In this document: positions 35,971 to 44,782 of the stretch, one piece after another
How the letters are laid out: the number at the start of each line of letters is the position of its first letter
How positions within the stretch are numbered: position 1 is the stretch's first letter
Origin: Pseudomonas hamedanensis
Lineage (GTDB): Bacteria; Pseudomonadota; Gammaproteobacteria; Pseudomonadales; Pseudomonadaceae
Assembly: GCF_014268595.2 (NCBI RefSeq)
Contig: NZ_CP077091.1
Location: 5,128,001 to 5,192,000, forward strand
DNA length: 64,000 nucleotides
Reading direction: 5' to 3'
The notes under the pieces: model-generated
Seen by the model: only the letters and a program-made list of their open reading frames with translations
The model's database searches: none
Told to the model about the DNA's origin: nothing
Position numbers and translations under genes: made by a program

Positions 35971-37317
35971 ATGTCTGATCTGCTCACGTCCATTCAAGCC
36001 GCACTCGGCTTGTCGCGCACGCCAATTCCTTTCAACGGTCACGGCGCCCTGCCCTCGGCCCTCGCCGTCACCGAACTGGCTTGCGCGAGTATTGCCGCTG
36101 CCGGGCAAGCCGTCAGCGAACTGCTTCATCAGCAGGTCGGCCACTTGCCGAGCGTGGAAGTCGACCGGCGGCTGGCCTCGTTCTGGTTCTCCACCTCGCT
36201 TCGCCCGATCGGCTGGCAAGTGCCGCCGCTGTGGGACGCCATCGCCGGCGACTACGCCACCCGCGACGGCTGGATCCGCCTGCACACCAACGCGCCACAT
36301 CATCGCGCCGCCGCTGAACGCGTGCTCGGTGCCTGTGCCGACCGTGCGGCAATGGCGACGAAAGTGGCGCAATGGGCGAGCAAGGATCTGGAGCAAGCGG
36401 TGGTCGAGGCCAAGGGCTGCGCCGCCGAAATGCGCAGCTGGGCGCAGTGGCAGCAACATCCGCAGGGGCTGGCGGTGAATGCCGAACCGCTGGTGCACTT
36501 CATCGAGCAGCCGAACGAGACGCGCGCCGCGTGGCGCGGTTCGATCGAACGACCTCTGGCCGGGATCAAGGTGCTGGACCTGACCCGCGTACTCGCTGGG
36601 CCCACCGCCAGCCGCTTTCTTGCAGGGCTGGGCGCCGACGTGCTGCGCATCGATCCGCCGAGCTGGAACGAGCCCGGCGTCGTCCCGGAAATGACCGTCG
36701 GCAAACGCTGTGCGCGGCTGGATCTGCAAGTACCTGCGGATCGAGCCGTGTTCGAAGGTTTATTGAAAGACGCCGATATTTTGCTGCATGGCTACCGCGC
36801 CGATGCTCTGGAACATCTCGGTTTTGGTGTTGAGCGCCGCCAGCAACTGGCACCGGGTCTGATCGATGTCTGCCTCAACGCCTACGGCTGGAACGGCCCG
36901 TGGCAGAACCGCCGGGGCTTCGACAGTCTGGTACAGATGAGCAGCGGCATCGCCGAGGCCGGCCAGCATTGGAAGCATAGCGATAAGCCAACACCGTTGC
37001 CGGTGCAGGCGCTGGACCACGCGACCGGGTATCTGATGGCGGCAAGTGCACTCAAGTTGCTGACGGAGCGCTTTGCAAACGGTCGCGGGGGGTCGGCGCG
37101 GTTGTCGTTGGCGCGCACGGCGAAGTTGTTGATCGAGCATGGGCCGGGGACGCCTGAACCGTTGCGTGGCGAAGAGGCGCAGGATCAGGATTCGCTGATC
37201 GAGCACACCGCGTGGGGCCCGGCGCGGAGGTTGCGCATGCCGGTGCAGATCAGCGGGACGGTGTTGCGATGGGATTTGCCGGCCGCTGAACTGGGGTCAC
37301 ATCGCCCACAGTGGTGA
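35971..37317 (+). CDS. CaiB/BaiF family CoA-transferase
   Basis: Class III CoA-transferase homologue of 448 aa. The first half is a divergent N-terminal domain; the second starts IERPLAGIKVLDLTRVLAGPTASRFLAGLGADVLRIDPPSW, the family signature, and continues with NAYGWNGPW and RRGFDSLVQMSSGIA. Start ATG 35971 has GGAGG upstream. The substrate is unknown. The last eight codons (from 37294) are identical to part of a REPIN loop elsewhere in the window (46336-46399), so the original C-terminus may have been replaced. It could also be a pseudogenising change, though the frame is open. Confidence 0.83.
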   Translation: MSDLLTSIQAALGLSRTPIPFNGHGALPSALAVTELACASIAAAGQAVSELLHQQVGHLPSVEVDRRLASFWFSTSLRPIGWQVPPLWDAIAGDYATRDGWIRLHTNAPHHRAAAERVLGACADRAAMATKVAQWASKDLEQAVVEAKGCAAEMRSWAQWQQHPQGLAVNAEPLVHFIEQPNETRAAWRGSIERPLAGIKVLDLTRVLAGPTASRFLAGLGADVLRIDPPSWNEPGVVPEMTVGKRCARLDLQVPADRAVFEGLLKDADILLHGYRADALEHLGFGVERRQQLAPGLIDVCLNAYGWNGPWQNRRGFDSLVQMSSGIAEAGQHWKHSDKPTPLPVQALDHATGYLMAASALKLLTERFANGRGGSARLSLARTAKLLIEHGPGTPEPLRGEEAQDQDSLIEHTAWGPARRLRMPVQISGTVLRWDLPAAELGSHRPQW

Positions 37318-37394
37318 ATTTGAAATCGCTATCGCGAGCAGGCTCACTCCTACAGGGGTACGCGCTCCAAATGTAGGAGTGAGCCTGCTCGCGA
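37294..37394. repeat. REPIN cluster overlapping the CoA-transferase 3' end
   Basis: Positions 37294-37357 are identical over 64 nt to 46336-46399 (loop and right arm of a complete REPIN), but the left arm is missing because the coding sequence takes its place. A further arm TGTAGGAGTGAGCCTGCTCGCGA follows at 37372. Confidence 0.8.
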
Positions 37395-37423
37395 AGAGGC
37401 CGGACCTGCCAAAGCAAACCCGC

Positions 37424-38851
37424 CTACAAACTCAACACCCCGCTATACAACCCATAAGCCGCCAGCCCCGCCCCGATCACCACGCAAGCAAAAATCCCCT
37501 TCTCCACCGTGGTAAAAACCGGTTGCCCCTGTTCATGCTTGGCCTTGGCAAACAGAATCACCCCCGGCGCGTACAGCAACGCCGACAGCAGCAAGTATTT
37601 CACCCCACCGGCGTACAACAGCCACACCGCGTAAACCAGCGCGATGCCGCCAATCAGCAGATCCTTGGTACGTTCGGCCGAGGCGTGCTCGTAGGTTTCG
37701 CCGCGTCCGCTCAACAGCACCGCGTACGCCGCCGACCACAGGTAGGGCACCAGAATCATCGACGAGGCCAGGTAAATCAGGCTGGTGTAGGTGCCCGCCG
37801 AGAACAGCGTGATCAACAGGAAAATCTGAATCATCGCGTTGGTCAGCCACAACGCGTTGACCGGCACGTGGTTGTTGTTTTCCTTCTTCAGGAACGCCGG
37901 CATGGTCTTGTCCTTGGCCGTGGCGAAGAGAATTTCCGCACACAGCAAGGCCCACGACAACAACGCACCGAGCAGCGAAATCGCCAGCCCCACGCTGATC
38001 AGCAACGCGCCCCACGGCCCGACAATGTGCTCAAGCACCGCCGCCAGCGACGGGTTCTGCAGATTGGCCAGTTCCGGCTGACTCATGATCCCCAGCGACA
38101 GCACATTGACCAGCACCAGCAGCGCCAGCACCCCGATAAAGCCAATCACCGTGGCGCGGCCGACATCGCTGCGTTTCTCCGCTCGCGCCGAATACACGCT
38201 GGCGCCCTCGATGCCGATGAACACGAACACAGTGACCAGCATCATGTTGCGCACCTGGTCCATCACCCCGCCGAACTGCGGGTTACTGGTGCCCCAGATG
38301 TCGCGAGTAAAAATGTCAGCCTTGAACGCCACCGCGGCAATGACAATGAACATGATCAACGGCACAACTTTGGCGACGGTGGTCAGCTGATTGATCAGCG
38401 CCGCCTCCTTGATCCCGCGCATCACCAGAAAATGCACCGCCCACAGCAGCACCGAGGCGCAGCCAATGGCAATCGGCGTGTTGCCCTGGCCGAACACTGG
38501 AAAAAAATAGCCGAGGGTGCTGAACAGCAAGACGAAATAGCCGACGTTGCCCAGCCAGGCGCTGATCCAGTAACCCCAGGCGGAGGAGAAACCCATGTAG
38601 TCGCCGAACCCGGCCTTGGCGTAGGCATAGACGCCTGAGTCGAGTTCCGGTTTGCGATTGGCCAGGGTCTGGAAGACGAATGCCAGGGTCAGCATGCCGA
38701 TCGCGGTGATGCCCCAACCGATCAGGATCGCCCCGGCATCAGCGCGCGCCGCCATGTTCTGCGGCAGCGAGAAAATACCTCCGCCAATCATCGACCCCAC
38801 CACCAGAGCGATCAACGCGCCAAGGCGCAGCTTCTGCGTCGGTTGCGACAT
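37424..38851 (-). CDS. APC-family amino-acid antiporter, ArcD paralogue
   Basis: Membrane antiporter of 475 aa with about 12 hydrophobic helices, starting LRLGALIALVVGSMIGGGIFSLPQN, the APC family N-terminal signature. It is very similar along its whole length to the ArcD encoded divergently at 39289, and the two have equal length. ATG 38851 (MSQPTQKLR) has GAGGAG upstream; an earlier ATG has no site. Probable arginine/ornithine exchange or a related basic amino acid. It is not in the arcABC operon but shares its 437-bp upstream region with arcD. Confidence 0.85.
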   Translation of the reverse strand: MSQPTQKLRLGALIALVVGSMIGGGIFSLPQNMAARADAGAILIGWGITAIGMLTLAFVFQTLANRKPELDSGVYAYAKAGFGDYMGFSSAWGYWISAWLGNVGYFVLLFSTLGYFFPVFGQGNTPIAIGCASVLLWAVHFLVMRGIKEAALINQLTTVAKVVPLIMFIVIAAVAFKADIFTRDIWGTSNPQFGGVMDQVRNMMLVTVFVFIGIEGASVYSARAEKRSDVGRATVIGFIGVLALLVLVNVLSLGIMSQPELANLQNPSLAAVLEHIVGPWGALLISVGLAISLLGALLSWALLCAEILFATAKDKTMPAFLKKENNNHVPVNALWLTNAMIQIFLLITLFSAGTYTSLIYLASSMILVPYLWSAAYAVLLSGRGETYEHASAERTKDLLIGGIALVYAVWLLYAGGVKYLLLSALLYAPGVILFAKAKHEQGQPVFTTVEKGIFACVVIGAGLAAYGLYSGVLSL

Positions 38852-38919
38852 GCAAATCTCCTCGAAAGAACCGCTGATGTTTATTTGTAACAACGACGGA
38901 CTAAAACCCTGAGCGTAGA

Positions 38920-38933
38920 TGACGTTTATCAGG
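38920..38933 (-). promoter_or_regulatory. Degenerate Anr-like box before the divergent arcD paralogue
   Basis: ATGAC-N4-ATCAG against the Anr/FNR consensus TTGAT-N4-ATCAA (three mismatches). It is about 75 nt before the start, with TACAAA at 38885-38890 as a possible -10, giving near -41 spacing. Confidence 0.33.
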
Positions 38934-39212
38934 TAATGCCCTTTTTCGCGCGCTTATATATAGCGGATGACGATAACGCGTAGCACATCCAGTCAGTTTT
39001 GTGCGCTGATCCTGATTAATCAATTCTGTACTGAAAACAGATGACGGACATTTGCCAAACGCTGAAAAGCAACTAGCGTCATAGTTCGAAAGCATTAACA
39101 GCCATTCCCGATTACGTAAGCGGAACGCCTCTGGCACGGGCCTTCCAGACGACCGTCTTATGCCTGCAACGGGTTCATAAGTCATTCATTAACAATGGAA
39201 TGTGACCATGCA

Positions 39213-39226
39213 CTGATCCATGTCAG
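39213..39226 (+). promoter_or_regulatory. Degenerate Anr-like box before arcD
   Basis: CTGAT-N4-GTCAG against TTGAT-N4-ATCAA (three mismatches). It lies about 70 nt before arcD. The arc operon is anaerobically activated through Anr in P. aeruginosa, so a site is expected here. Confidence 0.37.
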
Positions 39227-39288
39227 CTATTCGAACAGACAACAGTACTAGGCTGTGAGCTCTCCTTTCCTGCAATGGAGTTATGCAA

Positions 39289-40716
39289 ATGTCTGAAGCG
39301 CCCGGAAAACTAAGACTCGGTGCACTAGTCGCACTGGTAGTCGGTTCAATGATCGGCGGCGGGATATTTTCGTTGCCACAAAACATGGCCGCCAGCGCCG
39401 ACGTCGGTGCCGTGCTGATCGGCTGGGCCATCACCGCTGTCGGCATGCTCACCCTCGCTTTTGTCTTTCAGACCCTCGCCAATCGCAAGCCTGACCTGGA
39501 CGGCGGTGTCTACGCCTATGCCAAGGCCGGTTTCGGCGACTACATGGGCTTCTCGTCCGCCTGGGGTTACTGGATCAGCGCCTGGCTGGGCAACGTTGGC
39601 TACTTCGTTTTGCTGTTCAGCACCCTCGGCTATTTCTTCCCGATATTTGGTGAAGGCAACACGCCGGCGGCGGTGATCGGCGCGTCGGTGCTGCTGTGGG
39701 GCGTGCACTTTCTGGTGCTGCGCGGGATCAAGGAAGCGGCGTTCATCAACCTGGTGACCACCGTCGCCAAGGTCGTGCCGCTGCTGCTGTTCGTGTTGAT
39801 CGCCGTCTTCGCGTTCAAACTGGACATCTTCACCGCCGACATCTGGGGCGTTAAAAACCCCGATCTGGGCAGCGTGATGAATCAGGTACGCAACATGATG
39901 CTGGTCACCGTGTGGGTGTTCATCGGTATCGAGGGCGCGAGCATTTTCTCGGCCCGCGCCGAAAAACGCTCGGACGTCGGCAAGGCCACCGTGATCGGCT
40001 TCATCACCGTGCTGCTGTTTCTGGTGCTGGTCAACGTGCTGTCGCTGGGCATCATGACCCAACCGGAACTGGCGAAACTGCAGAACCCGTCGATGGCCGC
40101 GGTGCTTGAACACGTGGTCGGTCACTGGGGCGCGGTGCTGATCAGCGTCGGTCTGATCATATCCTTGCTGGGGGCGCTGCTGTCGTGGGTGCTGCTGTGT
40201 GCGGAGATCATGTTCGCCGCTGCCAAGGACCACACCATGCCGGAGTTTCTGCGCAAGGAAAACGCCAACCACGTGCCGGTCAACGCCCTGTGGCTGACCA
40301 ACGCGATGGTGCAGATTTTCCTCATCATCACGCTGTTCTCGGCCAGCACTTACCTGTCGCTGATCTACCTCGCCACCTCGATGATTCTGGTGCCTTACCT
40401 GTGGTCGGCGGCGTATGCCCTGCTGCTCGCGGTACGGGGTGAGAGCTACGCAGGTTTCGCCGCCGAACGGCGCAAGGATCTGATCATCGGCGGTATCGCC
40501 CTGATCTATGCGGTGTGGTTGTTGTACGCCGGCGGGGTCAAGTACCTGCTGCTGTCGGCCCTGCTCTATGCGCCCGGCGCGATCCTGTTCGCCAAGGCCA
40601 AGCTGGAACTCAAGCAACCGATATTCACCAACGTCGAGAAGCTGATTTTCGCCGCAGTGGTCATAGGCGCCGTGGTGGCGGCCTACGGTCTCTACGATGG
40701 CTTCCTGACGCTGTAA
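39289..40716 (+). CDS. arcD: Arginine/ornithine antiporter ArcD
   Basis: Electroneutral exchanger that imports arginine and exports ornithine for the arginine deiminase pathway. It has 475 aa, about 12 hydrophobic helices, and the APC signature LRLGALVALVVGSMIGGGIFSLPQN. ATG 39289 (MSEAPGK) is preferred to ATG 39283 because GGAG at 39276-39279 is then 9 nt away and the length equals its paralogue. It is the first gene of arcDABC, 35 nt before arcA. Confidence 0.92.
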   Translation: MSEAPGKLRLGALVALVVGSMIGGGIFSLPQNMAASADVGAVLIGWAITAVGMLTLAFVFQTLANRKPDLDGGVYAYAKAGFGDYMGFSSAWGYWISAWLGNVGYFVLLFSTLGYFFPIFGEGNTPAAVIGASVLLWGVHFLVLRGIKEAAFINLVTTVAKVVPLLLFVLIAVFAFKLDIFTADIWGVKNPDLGSVMNQVRNMMLVTVWVFIGIEGASIFSARAEKRSDVGKATVIGFITVLLFLVLVNVLSLGIMTQPELAKLQNPSMAAVLEHVVGHWGAVLISVGLIISLLGALLSWVLLCAEIMFAAAKDHTMPEFLRKENANHVPVNALWLTNAMVQIFLIITLFSASTYLSLIYLATSMILVPYLWSAAYALLLAVRGESYAGFAAERRKDLIIGGIALIYAVWLLYAGGVKYLLLSALLYAPGAILFAKAKLELKQPIFTNVEKLIFAAVVIGAVVAAYGLYDGFLTL

Positions 40717-40751
40717 CCCCTGATTGATTTGTCATCTGGAGGAACACAGAA

Positions 40752-42008
40752 ATGACCACGGAAAAAGTGAAGTACGGCGTCCACTCCGAAGCCGGGAAAC
40801 TGCGTAAAGTCATGGTTTGCTCCCCAGGTCTGGCCCATCAGCGGCTGACCCCGAACAACTGCGATGAGCTGCTGTTCGACGACGTGCTGTGGGTGGCGCA
40901 GGCCAAGCGCGACCACTTCGACTTCGTCACCAAAATGCGCGAGCGCGGCATCGACGTGCTGGAAATGCACAACCTGCTGACCGACATTGTCGCCATCCCC
41001 GAAGCACTGGACTGGATCCTTGAGCGCAAGGTCACCGCCGACTCGGTGGGCCTGGGCCTGATCAATGAAGTGAAATCCTGGCTGCAAAGCCTGGAGCCAC
41101 GGCACATCGCCGAATTCCTGATTGGTGGGGTTTCCGCCGACGATCTGCCGGACAGCTTCGGTGGCAAGACCATCCAGATGTTCCGCGACTTCCTCGGCCA
41201 CTCCAGCTTCATATTGCCGCCGCTGCCCAACACCCAGTTCACCCGCGACACCACCTGCTGGATCTACGGTGGCGTGACGCTGAATCCAATGTACTGGCCG
41301 GCGCGTCGTCAGGAGACCTTGCTGACCACCGCGATCTACAAATTCCATCCGCAATTCACCAACGCCGATTTCGAAATCTGGTACGGCGATCCGGACAAGG
41401 ATCACGGCAGCTCGACCCTCGAAGGCGGCGACGTCATGCCGATCGGCAACGGCGTGGTGTTGATCGGCATGGGCGAACGTTCGTCGCGTCAGGCCATCGG
41501 CCAATTGGCGCTGAACCTGTTCAAAAACAAGGCCGTGGAAAAAGTCATCGTCGCCGGCCTGCCGAAATCCCGCGCGGCGATGCACCTGGACACCGTGTTC
41601 AGTTTCTGCGACCGCGATCTGGTGACGATTTTCCCGGAAGTGGTCAACCAGATCGTCGCCTTCACCCTGCGCCCTGACGAAAGCAAACAGGGCGGCATCG
41701 ACATCCGCCGTGAAGAAGGCAGCTTCCTCGACACCGTTGCCGCGGCGCTCAACCTGCCCAAGCTGCGCGTGGTCGAGACCGGCGGCAACAGCTTCGCCGC
41801 CGAACGCGAGCAATGGGACGACGGCAACAACGTGGTGGCCGTGGAGCCGGGCGTGGTCATCGGCTACGACCGCAACACTTACACCAACACGCTGCTGCGC
41901 AAGGCCGGCGTGGAAGTCATCACCATCAGCGCCGGCGAACTCGGGCGCGGCCGTGGCGGCGGCCACTGCATGACCTGCCCGATCATCCGCGACCCGATTG
42001 ATTACTAA
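40752..42008 (+). CDS. arcA: Arginine deiminase ArcA
   Basis: Hydrolyses arginine to citrulline and ammonia. It has 418 aa with catalytic Cys406 in GGGHCMTCP near the C-terminus and conserved [12 protein letters not shown] and [22 protein letters not shown]. Numbering of the Cys equals that of the P. aeruginosa enzyme. Start ATG 40752 follows GGAGGAAC. Second gene of arcDABC. Confidence 0.96.
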   Translation: MTTEKVKYGVHSEAGKLRKVMVCSPGLAHQRLTPNNCDELLFDDVLWVAQAKRDHFDFVTKMRERGIDVLEMHNLLTDIVAIPEALDWILERKVTADSVGLGLINEVKSWLQSLEPRHIAEFLIGGVSADDLPDSFGGKTIQMFRDFLGHSSFILPPLPNTQFTRDTTCWIYGGVTLNPMYWPARRQETLLTTAIYKFHPQFTNADFEIWYGDPDKDHGSSTLEGGDVMPIGNGVVLIGMGERSSRQAIGQLALNLFKNKAVEKVIVAGLPKSRAAMHLDTVFSFCDRDLVTIFPEVVNQIVAFTLRPDESKQGGIDIRREEGSFLDTVAAALNLPKLRVVETGGNSFAAEREQWDDGNNVVAVEPGVVIGYDRNTYTNTLLRKAGVEVITISAGELGRGRGGGHCMTCPIIRDPIDY

Positions 42009-42076
42009 CCTCTGAGCCCTGGCCGGCACTTACCCAGTGCCGCCGGGGGGATAACCGACACCGAAGGAGATCCATC

Positions 42077-43087
42077 ATGGCTTTTAACATTCACAACCGT
42101 AACCTGCTGAGCCTGGAACACCACACCCCACGTGAGCTGCGTTACCTGCTCGACCTGTCCCGCGATCTGAAACGCGCGAAATACACCGGCACCGAGCAAC
42201 AACATCTGAAGGGCAACAACATCGCCCTGATCTTCGAAAAAACCTCGACCCGCACCCGTTGTGCATTCGAAGTGGCGGCCTACGATCAAGGCGCCAACGT
42301 TACCTACATCGACCCGAATTCCTCGCAGATCGGCCACAAGGAAAGCATGAAGGACACCGCTCGCGTGCTCGGTCGCATGTACGACGCCATCGAGTACCGA
42401 GGCTTCAAACAGGAAATCGTCGAAGAGCTGGCCAAGTTCGCCGGGGTGCCGGTGTTCAACGGCCTGACCGATGAATATCATCCGACGCAAATGATCGCCG
42501 ACGTGCTGACCATGCGTGAACACGCCGACAAGCCGATCCATGAGATCAGCTACGCCTACCTCGGCGATGCGCGCAACAACATGGGCAACTCGCTGCTGCT
42601 GATCGGCGCCAAGCTGGGCATGGACGTGCGCATCTGCGCGCCGAAAGCGCTGTGGCCGCTGGACGATCTGGTTGCGCGTTGCCACCAGTACGCTGAAGAA
42701 AGCGGCGCGCGCATCACCTTGACCGAAGACCCGAAAGCGGCGGTCAAGGGCGTCGATTTCATTCACACCGACGTCTGGGTATCGATGGGCGAGCCGGTTG
42801 AAGCCTGGGCCGAGCGCATCCAGCAACTGCTGCCATATCAGGTCAACGCCGAGCTGATGAAAGCCACCGGCAACCCGCGCACCAAGTTCATGCACTGCCT
42901 GCCGGCGTTTCACAACAGCGATACCAAAGTCGGCAAACAGATCGCCGAACAGTACCCGCACCTGAAAAACGGCATCGAAGTGACCGACGACGTATTCGAG
43001 TCGCCGGCCTGCATCGCCTTCGAGCAAGCGGAAAACCGCATGCACACGATCAAGGCGATTCTGGTCTCGACCCTGGCTGATCTCTAA
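42077..43087 (+). CDS. arcB: Catabolic ornithine carbamoyltransferase ArcB
   Basis: Phosphorolyses citrulline to ornithine and carbamoyl phosphate. It has 336 aa with the carbamoyl-phosphate motif STRTR (residues 57-61) and the ornithine/catalytic MHCLPAF in the C-terminal domain. Length, ending in VSTLADL, and placement between arcA and arcC point to the catabolic rather than the anabolic (ArgF) form. GAAGGAG precedes the ATG. Confidence 0.95.
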   Translation: MAFNIHNRNLLSLEHHTPRELRYLLDLSRDLKRAKYTGTEQQHLKGNNIALIFEKTSTRTRCAFEVAAYDQGANVTYIDPNSSQIGHKESMKDTARVLGRMYDAIEYRGFKQEIVEELAKFAGVPVFNGLTDEYHPTQMIADVLTMREHADKPIHEISYAYLGDARNNMGNSLLLIGAKLGMDVRICAPKALWPLDDLVARCHQYAEESGARITLTEDPKAAVKGVDFIHTDVWVSMGEPVEAWAERIQQLLPYQVNAELMKATGNPRTKFMHCLPAFHNSDTKVGKQIAEQYPHLKNGIEVTDDVFESPACIAFEQAENRMHTIKAILVSTLADL

Positions 43088-43099
43088 CTGGTTGAAGAT

Positions 43100-43204
43100 G
43101 ATCGTTCCCACGCTCCCGCGTGGGAATGCATCCCGTGACGCTCTGCGTCACAGCGGACGCGGAGCGTCCGTGGCGGCATTCCCACGCAGAGCGTGGGAAC
43201 GATC
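43100..43204. repeat. REPIN, GATCGTTCCCACGCTC family (arcB-arcC)
   Basis: 105 nt with GATCGTTCCCACGCTC ... GAGCGTGGGAACGATC arms and an inner TGACGC/GCGTCA hairpin. It is nearly identical to the copy at 44599-44702. It ends 22 nt before arcC and may lower arcC expression relative to arcAB. Confidence 0.85.
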
Positions 43205-43225
43205 AATACGAAAAGGACATGCACC

Positions 43226-44155
43226 ATGCGTATCGTCGTAGCCCTGGGCGGTAACGCCCTGCTCCGCCGTGGTGAGCCGATGACCGCTGACAACCAGCGC
43301 GCCAACATCCGCATCGCCACCGAGCAAATCGCCAAGATCCACCCCGGCAACCAACTGGTCATCGCCCACGGCAATGGCCCGCAAGTCGGCCTGCTGTCGC
43401 TGCAAGCGGCGGCTTATACCTCCGTCAGCCCTTACCCGCTGGACGTGCTCGGCGCCGAAACCGAAGGCATGATCGGCTACATCATCGAACAGGAACTGGG
43501 CAACCTGCTCGACTTCGAAGTGCCATTCGCCACTTTGCTCACCCAGGTCGAAGTCGATGCCAACGACCCGGCCTTCAAGAACCCGACCAAACCGATCGGC
43601 CCGGTCTACGACAAGGCCGAAGCGGAAAAACTTGCGGCAGAGAAAGGCTGGGCGATTGCCCCGGACGGCGACAAGTTTCGCCGTGTAGTCGCCAGCCCAC
43701 GGCCAAAACGCATCTTTGAAATCCGCCCGATCAAGTGGCTGCTGGACAAAGGCAGCATCGTTATCTGCGCCGGTGGCGGCGGTATCCCGACGATGTATGA
43801 CGAGAACCGCAACCTCAAAGGCATCGAAGCGGTGATCGACAAGGACCTGTGCTCCTCGCTGCTCGCCGAGCAACTGGAAGCCGACTTGCTGGTGATCGCT
43901 ACCGACGTCAACGCCGCGTTCATCGACTACGGCAAGCCAACCCAAAAAGCCATCGCCGAAGCCCACCCGGACGAACTCGAACGTCTCGGCTTCGCCGCCG
44001 GGTCCATGGGACCGAAGGTGCAGGCAGCCTGCGAATTCGCCCGCCATACTGGCAAGGTCGCGGTGATCGGTTCGCTGGCCGATATCGAAGCCATCGTGCA
44101 GGGCACCGCCGGTACGCGGGTCAGCACGGCGAAACCGGGTATCAGCTACCGATAA
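43226..44155 (+). CDS. arcC: Carbamate kinase ArcC
   Basis: Makes ATP from carbamoyl phosphate and ADP, the energy-yielding step of the pathway. It has 309 aa, with N-terminal [24 protein letters not shown] and C-terminal [17 protein letters not shown] 43226 is preceded by AAAAGGA; an in-frame ATG at 43193 lies inside the REPIN arm and is less likely. Last gene of arcDABC. Confidence 0.95.
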   Translation: MRIVVALGGNALLRRGEPMTADNQRANIRIATEQIAKIHPGNQLVIAHGNGPQVGLLSLQAAAYTSVSPYPLDVLGAETEGMIGYIIEQELGNLLDFEVPFATLLTQVEVDANDPAFKNPTKPIGPVYDKAEAEKLAAEKGWAIAPDGDKFRRVVASPRPKRIFEIRPIKWLLDKGSIVICAGGGGIPTMYDENRNLKGIEAVIDKDLCSSLLAEQLEADLLVIATDVNAAFIDYGKPTQKAIAEAHPDELERLGFAAGSMGPKVQAACEFARHTGKVAVIGSLADIEAIVQGTAGTRVSTAKPGISYR

Positions 44156-44217
44156 CAATAATGACCGGGGCAGGCTGAAGGCCTGCCTCTCTCACATGCC
44201 TTGAAAGGAGTACCTCA

Positions 44218-44580
44218 ATGGCCCAATTTGAACCTGGTCATTTGCACATCGAGCGGCACGCGTTGACGGACGATGACGTCAATTACAACGTGCACCTGGA
44301 CTATGAAGTGTTCACCGATCCGCAGAAAGGCAAAGGGATTCAGTTCACCCTGCACGGCAGCATGCAGGGCAAGGACATGAAGGAGACGTTTTTCCTGCCC
44401 AAGGAAGAGGCCTACAACTTCGCCCGCGACGTGACGAGGATTGCCGAGAAATACGGGATTCCGAAGGCCCACAGCCAGATCGGCTCGGTGCACAAGCACT
44501 ACGATCTGATGTTTGAAGACATTCGTGAAAAGTTGAACATGCAATCCGGGGATCCGGTCAATCTTGAGCATTTCGAATAA
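44218..44580 (+). CDS. DUF5064 family protein
   Basis: Soluble protein of 120 aa, acidic and His-rich (HLHIERHALTDDDVNYNVHLDYEVF ... GSVHKHYDLMFED). It matches the Pseudomonas-specific DUF5064 family by length and the FEPGHLHIERHAL start; no function is known. AAAGGAG precedes the ATG. It lies 62 nt after arcC in the same direction and could be read with it. Near-identical REPINs flank the arcC-DUF5064 pair. Confidence 0.75.
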   Translation: MAQFEPGHLHIERHALTDDDVNYNVHLDYEVFTDPQKGKGIQFTLHGSMQGKDMKETFFLPKEEAYNFARDVTRIAEKYGIPKAHSQIGSVHKHYDLMFEDIREKLNMQSGDPVNLEHFE

Positions 44581-44598
44581 CCACGAATCCACCACAAT

Positions 44599-44702
44599 GA
44601 TCGTTCCCACGCTCTGCGTGGGAATGCATCCCGTGACGCTCCGCGTCACAGCAGACGCGGAGCGTCCGTGGCGGCATTCCCACGCAGAGCGTGGGAACGA
44701 TC
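44599..44702. repeat. REPIN, GATCGTTCCCACGCTC family (before gcsR)
   Basis: Almost the same 104-105 nt sequence as at 43100-43204, with only a few changes. It ends 80 nt before gcsR. Confidence 0.85.
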
Positions 44703-44782
44703 AGCGGGGACACATATTTCACCATTAGCCCGCCCCAAGGCATACTTGCCTCCCTCCGCACTGCAGAACACTGAACCGCCCC

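Larger units (their letters stand above)
38852..39288. other. Divergent control region between the two arcD copies
   Basis: 437 bp, AT-rich, without a plausible gene, serving both promoters. It holds two Anr/Dnr-like imperfect boxes (38920-38933 and 39213-39226) and a TGATTAATCA palindrome at 39013. Confidence 0.55.

Noticed and set aside
39013..39022. TGATTAATCA palindrome as an Anr box
   Set aside because: The half-sites are separated by 2 nt rather than the 4 nt needed, so it is not an Anr/FNR site.
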